Positions 1 to 12,000 of a stretch of DNA of 64,000 bases are shown here, piece by piece. The DNA lies in contig OX365955.1 of NCBI GenBank assembly GCA_947247005.1, forward strand, positions 32,281,822 to 32,345,821. Reading direction: 5' to 3'. Within the stretch, counting starts at the first letter, position 1. The number at the start of each line of letters is the position of its first letter. A program made the position numbers and the translations under genes. This stretch comes from Spisula solida (Eukaryota > Mollusca > Bivalvia > Venerida > Mactridae). The notes beneath the pieces are model-generated. The model worked only from the letters and a program-made list of their open reading frames with translations, was not told the origin of the DNA and searched no databases.

Positions 1-3000
1 TGTTGGAGGGGCTGGTCTTTTCATTAACTTCATTGGATTAGCTTTATTTCACAATCATGGTAAGTGTATTTGCTTATGTTTATTGTTAAATAAGGTCAAA
101 AACCACCAAATTGATTTGCTCTATAACTCAATGTAAAGTGACCAATGTGACAGCCCCCAAAAATGTCAACTTTTTTTCCATGGAGCCCTCTCAAAATCTA
201 TTGATCAATAGAAATAATTTTCAGTTGCAAGAAAATGAAAAAAAAATTATGTATCATACGGTATAAGAAAAATTTGGTTTGTCAAAAGCTTTGAACATAT
301 TTTCCGTTATGTACGGACTGACTCCAAGTCAGTTAGCCCTTATTCTACTTTCACTTTCATATCTAGGCCAAAATGCCCCATATTTCTGAATAAAACATTT
401 TCACTACATCACAAACGTAATTATGTACAAAGCATTTAAACCCAATTTCATGATTATAATGCAATTTTCTCAAGGCATACTACCATTTCCATTCAAACAG
501 TTTTTATGCCCCCCTATCGATAGATGGGGAGGCATATAGTGATTCACCTGTCCGTCCGTCCGTTCTTCCGTTCGTCCGTCCGTCCTGGTTAACCCAAATT
601 GACCGTTTCTTCTAGCATTAATATGGCTTGCTACAAAGCTTTCATACTTGCATGGATGTTGTGTATGAACACTCTCCACACGCCAGTATCACCTAACCCC
701 ATTTTGACCTTCACCTTGACCTAATTTTGGACTTAGACTTATTTATGGACAAGGCTTCCACAGGGGGCATAAGCGTTTATTGAACGCAGTCTTGTTACAG
801 GCTGACTTTGGCATTTGGTTGTTATTTATATAAATGGGATTTTCTGTAATGAGCTATTTGCATGTAGATGTTTGGTCAGTTGTAAAACAAGTTCTGTTAT
901 CCCAATTCTTCCTCAACACCTCATTCCTGATGGTATCTAGCAGATACATGGATATCATGAGAGAAACCATTGTATGTTCAGCATGCTAAGTATCATCTGA
1001 GTAGCAATGAAAATAATGGATGCCTTTATTTGTCTTTGGTAAAAGTACACGGAACAAATGGATGCCTTTATTTGTCTTTGGTAAAAGCACACGGAACAAA
1101 TGGATGCCTTTATTTGTCTTTGGTAAAAGCACAAGGAACAAATGGATGCCTTTAATTGTCTTTGGTAAAAGCACACGGAACAAATTACTAATCACTGTAT
1201 TCTATCCTGTCTGACTCTCAAATTTATATTATTAACTGATTTCTCAATGACAAGCAATATCTCTAAATTACAGATAGAATCTGACCTCTGGGTCAACCTT
1301 TGGGTTACATCCATTATAATATTATCAAAAGTCTATAGCTAAAAGTGCAGTCACGGACATTACATGCCTGAGGGAAGGATTATCTACGAACTTATTTAAT
1401 CTGGCCTTTGTTAAAATAATCGCAAAGCACAAAAACCAAATAAACAGTAAAATTTAATATAATCTTGCCCAAATTTTATGATTTTATAAAATGATATTGT
1501 CTTCAGTGGTTGTTCTCACACTGCTTGTAGATAAACCATTACCTCATGATTGATGCTGTCACTTTAAGTTTGTCATTTTTCCCACACTGTATTTTGATTG
1601 GGTCAATTTTAGCTGATTGTTCTGCTGTGGCTTGTCATGTCTGTTGTGAATCAGAGTAAAACACATTGTGTGATATTCAAGTAATATAGAAATGTTTGAA
1701 AACACGGTACTACTACTATAAAAAAGGTAAAGGTATAGTCCAGTGGTTAGTTTGCTGGACTTGTAACCTGGAGATCCTGGTTCGATTTCTGGTTCGGCAG
1801 ATCATACCATTCCTGAATTCATGAATATTTGATAACAGTATTGATTTTTCTCCACATGTGGAGAAGTTGCTGGTTCCGTGTGGAAGGGCAAGTTAGTACT
1901 GGTTAGGACACAGTCCAGGAAAACTGGTTATAAAGTAGTTGCATGATGCTGCCGCCACTGAAAAATGGTTCAGAAATGCTGTTAAACTGAAATAAATAGT
2001 ACAATACTACTTTAAGTTTAAAGTTACTGTGGCTGCATTGAATTAACCCATCAGTATTTATATGTTGTGATTTAAAATTAGTGAATTGGTGAACTTCCTC
2101 TCCAGAGCAGCTCTCCTCAATATCTTCTGTGCTGCACTTTCTACTGGCCGTAATGCAACCTATCTTGAACATCCCTCTCTACAGCCTCTACTGAGGTTCC
2201 TAGCACCCCTCTCTACAGCCTCTACTGACGTTCCTAGCACCCCTCTCTACAGACTCTACCTAGGTTCCTAGCATCCCTCTCTACAGCCTCTACTGAGGTT
2301 CCTAGCACCCCTCTCTACAGCCTCTACTGACGTTCCTAGCACCCCTCTCTACAGCCTCTACTGACGTTCCTAGCACCCCTCTCTACACACTCTACCGAGG
2401 TTCCTAGCATCCCTCTCTACAGTCTCTACTGAGGTTCCTAGCATCCCTCTCTACAGCCTCTACTGAGGTTCCTTGCATCCCTCTCTACAGTCTCTACTGA
2501 TGTTCCTAGCATCCCTCTCCACAGCCTCTACTGATGTTCCTAGCATCCCTCTCTACTGCCTCTACTGACGTTCCTAGCACCCCTCTCTACAGTCTCTACT
2601 GATGTTCCTAGCATCCCTCTCTACAGCCTCTACTGAGGTTCCTAGCACCCCTCTCTACAGCCTCTACTAAGGTTCCTAGCACCCCTCTCTACAGCCTCTA
2701 CTGAGGTTCCTAGCATCCCTCTCTACAGCCTCTACTGATGTTCCTAGCATCCCTCTCTACAGCCTCTACTGAGGTTCCTAGCATCCCTCTCTACAGCCTC
2801 TACTGAGGTTCCTAGCACCCCTCTCTACAGCCTCTACTGAGGTTCCTAGCACCCCTCTCTACAGCCTCTACTGAGGTTCCTAGCACCCCTCTCTACAGCC
2901 TCTACTGAGGTTCCTAGCACCCTTCTCTACAGCCTCTACTGAGGCCCCTAGCATCCCTCTCTACAGCCTCTACTGAGGTTCCTAGCATCCCTCTCTACAG

Positions 3001-6000
3001 CCTCTACTGAGGTTCCTAGCACCCCTCTCTACAGCCTCTACTGAGGTTCCTAGCATCCCTCTCTACAGCCTCTACTGAGGTTCCTAGCATCCCTCTCTAC
3101 AGCCTCTACTGAGGTTCCTAGCACCCCTCTCTACAGCCTCTACTGAGGTTCCTAGCACCCCTCTTTACAGCCTCTACTGAGGTTCCTAGCACCCCTCTCT
3201 ACAGCCTCTACTGAGGTTCCTAGCAACCCTCTCTACAGCCTCCCAATCTATCCACTGCAATAGCCAGGTGGTAGAGCGTCTGAAGAGTGTAAAAGGTCTT
3301 GAGTTAGCAATATTTAACAAAGTCCTACCAAATACTGAGTAAATGATACATAAAATATAACATGATAACATCCCTTGTCCCTAAACTTGCCAAAGACCCC
3401 TCATTCATTATATTTTAACATAATAGAATAGCCCTATGTGGTCTAGTGTTCCATATAACAGTCAATTTGTCTCCTTAACCTTGATGAACTCTTAACCTTT
3501 TCATGAACCTCTTAGTCCATATGCACTCTTACTGAAAGCAAATCAATAGTACATATGGTCTGAATCTTGGACAGCTAACTGGACATGGTCAAATGTTACT
3601 TGGGTGAATTATAGATCATGCTATTTGCAAATTGTTAAATTTTGCAAAACTATAAAGTACATAGATAAACTGTCCGTCCATTTAAAGTTCGAAAATCTCT
3701 TACAGCTGATATGGACATAGTCACTAATTAGGGTGACCTGTAAATCATGCAATTAGTAAAATTTTCCATTCATTAATTACAGTATGAAGTTATCTTCTCA
3801 GCAGTTACAATAATGTAGTTTGTGATAGAATAGAATAGAATATAGTTTATTTTCCAAATTCGGGACCCTCTCGGGTATACAATTTTGATATTTACATAAA
3901 AGACGATCCAAAGTTTAAAAAAAAACCAAACATGTAAATAATACTGATCAGAAAATACAAAACAAAACAAAATAATAAAACAATATAAGTGCTTTCATTG
4001 ACTAGAGCACAAAGTTATTGGAATATCTAGCACATAATCATAAGTATAATATTAAAAAAATAATTCAAACAAGATCAAATAACAGCACCGTAGTATGGTA
4101 TACATATTATAAGACATTATATGTTTAACTTTTGTCATGTTAACCTAAACCGTTTTCATACCTGCTCTTTCATTATTGTTAGTGTAATATTTTTTATAAA
4201 CCATACTAGACTGACTATTCTAGTGTTATATACTACTACCACCGCGTATAAACCAAATCACTGTACTCATTATTGGGATACTATACAATTCAACTTGTAT
4301 GACTTATTGTGATTGAAACATCCGATGATTTCCCATCACTGTACTCATTATTGCTAGACTGTTTAATTCAACGTGTACTCATTATTGTGATAACTGGAAG
4401 TTGGCTGGTTTATACACTGTGACTAGTGACTATGCCAGCTCAGTGAAACAGGCTATATCTAAACCTCGATGTGTATAGCAGTTATTCAGAAACAGAGAAT
4501 GATCTAGCTAAAAATAGATGTACTGATAAAAAAACTGACAGGTAGTAATATTGCTAGTGGTGTAAACCAAACTATACCCGGGGTGTATATTATAATGTAA
4601 CATGAACTATTGCTAGTGGTATAAACTCTTGACCAAACTGGATCATACCCGGGGTGTATAATGTAACCTGAACTATTGCTAGTGGACAGGTATAAACTCT
4701 TTACAAAACTGGATCATACTCGAGGTGTTAAATGTAGCATGATAATCTGACTATACCACATGTTAATACAGTGTAGCAATACCACGTGACTTATGACTAC
4801 AGTTACAAGAACAGTGTAGCAATACCACATGGTTTTTTACTACAGTTCCAAGTAGAAATTTGTAAACATAGGAACACAAATGTAGCCATAAGTATTTTAT
4901 TTCTTCATCGATTTCTATGAAATCTACGCCACGCTATGGAGAACATTATTTGCTTCCGTGAAATATAAAATCTTTTTCAGCAGATGTGCCGTTTTGTCCA
5001 TTACCCTGAGAAACCGTGGAACGTGTAGGTTTCACAGGGTAATGGAAAAATCGGTAACGCTGCTGAAAAAAATCTTAAATTTCATGGGAAGCAAATAATT
5101 CCCCCCTTAGCGTGGCGTATATTTCATAGAAATCGATGAAGAAATAAAATACTTATGGCTATTTTATTTTCCAATGTTTGCAAATTTCTTCTTGTAACTG
5201 TAGTCAAAAGTCACGTGGTATTGCTACACTGAAGAAGAAATTTGTAAAAATTGAAAAATAAAAAAACGTGGTATTGCTACACTGTAATAAGCATTTATGA
5301 CTAAATCCAAGCTCTAGAATTGAGTGCGGGAGGTCCTGGGTTCGACCCCTGGCCACATCATACCAAAGACGAAATTAAAATGGTACCAGAAATTCCCTTG
5401 CTTGACGCTCAGCATAAAGGGAAAACTGGTTTCTCTTCTCTCATACCCTCGTGGCGATGGATAACATCAGGAATGGGGGTGTAGAGAGAGATTAATAGAA
5501 GGGAAAACTTGTTTCACAATCGACCTTAAAATAAATTAGTATAAACTATAATAGTGTGTCATGTAATTGTGAAGCGCAATAGAATATGTTTAAATAATAT
5601 CTGCACTATATAAATGAGGTGTATTTATGTGTGTTTGTAAATGTATGTCAGTGGAAATGTATGTCAGTGGAACAGGTTTACATAAATATTGGATGGTCTG
5701 ATAGTTTTTCTGAACAAAAAATGTGTATATGGAAGTACATTCAAATTTATTCAATTTTGTTACCACTACATTGTATTACCATAGAGTTGAGAAATGATAA
5801 ATATGTATGTGTGTTTTATCATATAATCAAGTATGGCCATGAGCTTGTATGCATAGTATTAGTAACTAAATCAAATGTACATAGCACAGAGTGCTAGTCC
5901 ACATGATTTAGAATGCACACAGGATTTAATATGAATATCCAAACTGAGTGACCATACTTGATAACAGATCAAGCTAAGTTGACTACAGATTGGAACAAAC

Positions 6001-9000
6001 ATGCTTGTTATAGATAGAGAAACTGACCTCTGAACATAACCTTTGGGTGATTTTATGCCTGCTTATTATGCACCATTTGCCTTTTAATTATTACCCTATG
6101 TACTATGCTAACCTGCATGCAGAGTTCACAAAAGACACACATCCAGGCACCATCTCCTCAAAAAGAAAATCGTTGTCATCATAGGCCGTTAGTACTAATT
6201 ATCGCTACCACAAAAAAAATTGTACCCAAAAATCAATAAAATAAGTTAGGATCCCTAGGAAAAAATAGGGTAGGTAGGGTTCCCTGAACCAGACATATAT
6301 TTTTATTTGGCCTAAACCAGGTTATATTGTAACAACTCTAATAAGGCAACAGATAGGTACGGATATATAGGCCCCTTCACAATTTGCTATACATATATAT
6401 AGGCCCCTTTCACAAACCTAAAAGGCCCCTTAATTCACAATTAGAATTTGCGTCATGGTTTTTGTAAAATCAACTTACAAAGCACCAAACAAACAAATCA
6501 CAGATTTATAACAGTCATATATTCCTATACAAGACTTGATATAAAGTATTATATCATAGATACATGCATGATTGGGAAAAGTTGACAAAAAATGAACTAA
6601 CATCTGAAAAATTTTGTATCATAATTTGATAATTTATCGCGTTAAGTTTTTCACAATTTGAAAAGTATCCGCGCCTACTTTTTCACAATTTTAAGAATTT
6701 TCGTGCTAAATTTTCACAAAACAAAAGGGCTTGGGCCTCTTCACAATTCAGCGAAAAAAAGCCCTGATGTTAAATGTTATTAGCTATTCAACCTGCGTTG
6801 ATAGTATAAATAATGATATTGAACAGGTCATAGTCACGGAGGTGGTGGACACAGTCATGGACACAGTCATGGTGGAGATAAAGACGATACCAAAGAAGAT
6901 CAATCATTAGTAGAATCATCACCAGTCAATACACACTCTAGTCAAGGAAGTCAATCTTCATTGGATGAAAATGAAGTTGTTATAGAATTTGATTCCAACA
7001 AAGTTTGTAAGTGAAAAGTACAGTATTTGTATTAAACTTGTATAAAGTACAATATTCGTTTTATACTTTGATATTGTTTAGCATTAAATAATTTATTAAC
7101 CAGTGTATGAATGAGGGATCCTACAGTTTTGGAATAATCTGAAAAATCCGGATTTGTTGCAATAGAAAAAATTAACTTTTCTGCAGAAAGTTAAAGTTAT
7201 TTGATGAAAAAATACCAAGTATTGACTGTGTTTCATTTGAAATTTCATACCCTGAATTTTGACAATAGAACAATGTTTTGGTGTAGGGATGTGTGCTAAT
7301 GCAACTCGAAACAGACTTACGGGAAATTTTCAGGATTAGGCATTATGCCTCGGTAGAACCCCTGATGAATGATCTTGATTTATATTAGTATAAATAGCTT
7401 GGAACATGTAGAGGTCTTTCCATCAATTATATTGGCTAAGCGATTCCAAGGGCTTGATTCACAAATAATAAACTCAACTTACATTTAAATTTCATTTTTG
7501 AGACAAAGATCACAAATAATCTCCCTTGGTTAGTCCATTTATGTAAATGGGTTGTCTCCCCTACATGCTCATATGTATTGGAAAATACTTGATAATGGAC
7601 ATGGGATCAGGGGTTAATTTTATGTGATACCTATGGAGTAAAGGTTTTATTAGGTCTTATGTTGTTTTGAAAAAAAAGATTCTTGAGTATTAGCATTGGC
7701 ATTGCTTGGTTAAGTTTTGTGTCTCCTAAACTATCAAAGCTATTGTTTTCTTTATGATTTCAGCTTCAAGTTCTCAGTTAAACATGCGAGCGGTGTTTCT
7801 TCATGTGTTAGGTGATGCACTAGGTTCAGTTATTGTAGTCATCAGTGCTTTAGTCATTTGGTTTATAGATGCTGATTGGGTATATTATGTAGATCCAGCA
7901 ATGAGGTAAGGATATGTTTAATATAATCAAACCAGTCCGTAGCTCCTCTCAACAAATTGATCTGTTTTCAACCACCTTAAGTGATTGCTTGAGTGATCAC
8001 TAGTTTATACTAGAGATGGGAACGAATTTCAAACTCAGTATTTGAATATTCGAAATGCCTATTCAAATATTCGATATTCGTTCCAAATCTTATTTATTTG
8101 TTCTCTTCCATAATATCCAAAACTCAAAACATATTTTTATTTCCACATTTTTGATAAAACCAACTTGGATAATAAAATTCGAATATTTGAAAATGAAATT
8201 TGGAAGCGAATATTCGACCTGTTTCCGAATATTCAAATGAATATTCGGTCCCATCTCTAGTTTATACTAATTCATTTGGGGTTGATTGTGAGACAAGTTT
8301 TTCCAACTTATTAATAACTCTCGACACCTCATTCCTGATGGTATCCATTGCCACTATAAGGTATGAGACAGAGAAGCCTTATTTACAATTTTGTGCTCAG
8401 AGTCTAGCAAGAGAATTACCCTTTATATTTGGTATGACGGGTCTGAAATTGTACCCAGCGAAACTTTTAAGTTAAGTTCCATGTAATAGCGAAGTTTCAC
8501 AGATTATTTGGTCTCACTCTGTATTCAAAATATTGCACTATTGCATGTATATACTTTTATGATTTCTTTAGTTGTTTAGTTTAGTTGTTTTTCACCTATA
8601 TTTCAGTATTATCATGGTGTGCATTATTCTCTCCACTACACTTCCATTGTGTAAGTATAATATTTGTTATGCCCCCCCCAAACACACACACTCATTGTTG
8701 ATTGTTTAAGTTTTGCAAATGTCTGTCTGTTGGGGGGCATATATTTTATACAAAAACCATTAGTTAGTACCTGTATACAGCTGTATCTGTACTATAAAGG
8801 AAGAACAGATCTACAGACAGATCTACTCCATAAACACTTAGCTTATACAAATGTATTATGGAACCTCCACAGAAAAAAGAAACTATTGATTCCATTCACA
8901 ACGCATTTTTTGACAATAACTCTCATTTATTTAAATAAATACAGTTTTTATTATTTTCTATATAAACATTCATCAATTGACGAAAATCTTAAAAAACACC

Positions 9001-12000
9001 GGATTCTATTTTTAGTTCATGGTCACGTGACTAAAAGTACCGGATTTTCTTTCTTCTGTAATAATTTTCAATAACATATGTACCCTGATGAAGGCTTTGT
9101 GAAAGCCGAAACGTCGGTCACAAATAAATTATGATAACCTTAACCTGTGTTGATCGTGTCGCTACATTTACACTTCGGTGTCTTTGTTGATAGTATAAAG
9201 GAAGAAGAAGACTACCTTTTGGTTACCAACCAGTTCATCTTTAGTTTGGTGGGAACCACTAAAAAGGGTTTCAGAAATGACCAAATGCCCCAATCAAGAT
9301 TCGAACCTGGGACCTCTCGATCAGTAAGCGAGAGTGTTACCCACATGATTACAATTCCACCCATAAAATTCTTGCTTTGAAAACAGGCATCTTTCTTGAT
9401 CAATTGATAAACTTTTTAAGCATTGCATAAAGTTTAAAAAGTAAAGTTTTCACTCAAAATCAAGATAAAGTTTTTGAAAGCCAGGAAAGGCCCTGTTACT
9501 CATTCTGATGTATGATTATTTTTGAATATTTTCAGTAAAAGAAGCAGCATTTATATTACTGCAAGCTGTACCAACACATATACATGTTCATGATATTAGA
9601 AAAAAGATAGAACAGGTAGGTAACATACAGTGCCCACCAAAAATAAGTATACAGTAAATAATTTTTGCAAAATTAAACTTGGTTAAATTATTCAATATCT
9701 GTCTATCAGACAGTCACAATTGTGCTAGTTTCTGAAACTACAGTTACTAAATGAGTCAAAATAGAGATAGAAATAAAGATGAAGATGTTTGGAACTAAAA
9801 TAACCATGTGATCAAAAAGGCTGAATTTTCCATGTTTTTGTGACAAAGTGACCATTCAAGAAGGACAAAGAAACTTTAGATTTTGCACTTAGGGTACCAA
9901 TTAATGTATGGTCTTTCCATTTAGTAAACAAAAATATTCCTTTTGTTCAAATATATTGTTGCTTCACTGTTCTGCAAATAGTACTATTACAGGCAAGTAA
10001 GTGGGCAATTAACATCTGTAGACTTATTTTTGGTGGGCAGTGTATTTTATAAAAATGCACAGCCTTGATACTGTTGTAATCACAATCATGTTCCAATGGT
10101 GATTAACCTAGATTTGTAACCTCGTAGTCCAGGTTTGATTCCAAGCAACGACAGGTCAATCCCTTCAATGAAGATTTGACAACAAAGTCGATTTTCCCTC
10201 CACATACTATGCAGAAGTTGCTGGTTCCTTGCGGAAGGTTGAGGTAGTACTGGTTAGGATATAACCCAGGAAAACTAGTTACTAGTCGCTCTATATTATT
10301 GAAATATTGTCAAGAAAATGCGATTGACTGGAAAAAACAATACTACTGTTAGTTAGTTTATACTAATTTATTTAATGTCGATTGTGAAACAAGTTTTTCC
10401 AACTAATATTAATCCCTCTCGACACCTTATTCCTGATGTAATCCATCGCCACGAGGGTATGAGAGAAGAGAAGCCAGTTTCCCTTTTATGCTGAGCGCCA
10501 AGCAAGGGAATTTTGGTACCAATTTTATTTCGTCTTTGGTATGACGCGGCCAGGGATCGAACCCAAGATCTCCCCCACTCGAAGCGAACGCTCAACCACT
10601 AGGCTGTCGAGGAGGCTGCATACTACTGTTGTGGTTGAGTGTCTTCATACAGGATGTTATACCGTCGATATCATACCAAACAAAAATTGTACTCTTATTT
10701 TCTTGCTTGACCATTGCTATAAAAAGAATTCCATAGTCCGCTTAAAGAAGACCCTTATCTTAGAGCATGCACTTTGAATGCAGGAGACACTGTTCACTAT
10801 TTGAATGTGTCATACCAAAGATGAAGTAAACCATTGACCAGTGTTTCCCTTAAAAAAAGTTTAAGTTACCAGTTTTCGAGGGCCGCTTCCAACAATTCAG
10901 CCACCCTTTTAACTTCCCCTGATCATTGGGCTACCTAAGGAAATCTGAGTTTGAGTCTCCCTTGGTAGACTATTTCTCTTCGTTTTTTTGTGCAGCCAAT
11001 ATCGAGATACGGCGCTTAGGAATATCGAACATGTACAGAAACCGCCCTCACAGGTACCTGTTCACACCTCGTAAGAGTGGAGCATTGTGGGTTATTCTTG
11101 TTCAGAGAAATTAAACAGTGGCGCATATGTGGATTGAACATGGAACCTCTGGATCCCAACACCGCAGCTCCCCACTGCCCCCCCCCCCCTTAATTAGTAC
11201 TAAGCATTTTAGACACCGGGACTTCATTCATATCCTTGTGATACCATCAGGAATGAGGGGTTAAGTGTGATTTATATAAATTGTTGAAACTTTTGTTCGG
11301 CCATTTACCTAAAATATATATTGAAATAAAAAATAAGTCACTTGTGTTATATTTTTCAGATTAATGGAATACAAGCTGTGCACGAGTTTCATGTGTGGCA
11401 ACTAACTGGAAATAGGGTCATTGCATCAGCTCATATACGATGTCATAATCCTCATGAATATATGACAATTGCTAGCCAAATCAAAGATCTCTTTCATAAT
11501 GCAGGCATACATTCCACTACCATACAGCCAGAATTTTCTGAGGTAAATGTAGTCATTAATCATGAGGATTACATATTTGTGGATTGTGCGACTTATTCAT
11601 CAATATTGACCTTCTACATTCTAGAATATTTCATATAATAATTACCTATGATGTAGTGCTGTATATAATCGAAGTGAAGTGTGAATGTCTAAACTACCTT
11701 ATTATTCCCCTCCCCATCTTTGATGAAGTAGGTTGGTAGACCAAAAGGTCTCCATTCAATAACTCAAGAACATGTTGCCCTTGGATCTTTAAACTGTACA
11801 TTAAGGTTTGTCATCAACATCAGATGACCCCATTGAATTTGAGGTCAGTATGTCAAAGGTCAAGATCACTGTGACCTTCACCAATTTGGTACATTAAGTA
11901 TAAAGATAGATTTAACATTTAATATTATTACCCCTAACCTTTTTCGTAATATTAATTTCCCTTAGACAAACAGGGCACACTTTTACTGTAACGTCCATGG

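Noticed and set aside
1727..1810. tRNA gene at the SINE head (also 5316, 10354, 48760 and 55470)
   Set aside because: A- and B-box-like sequences are present, but acceptor stems do not pair and the heads are fused to repeated non-tRNA bodies. Only 38186-38257 folds as a full tRNA.
2086..3371. Short open frames on both strands at the 34-bp array
   Set aside because: The array has mixed open frames with frequent stops and lies within an intron. Nothing suggests a protein.
8664..9074. 136-codon plus-strand open frame
   Set aside because: It overlaps a repeat fragment and AT-rich intron sequence of SLC30A1, has no recognisable domain and is low-complexity (Leu/Tyr/Phe/Lys).
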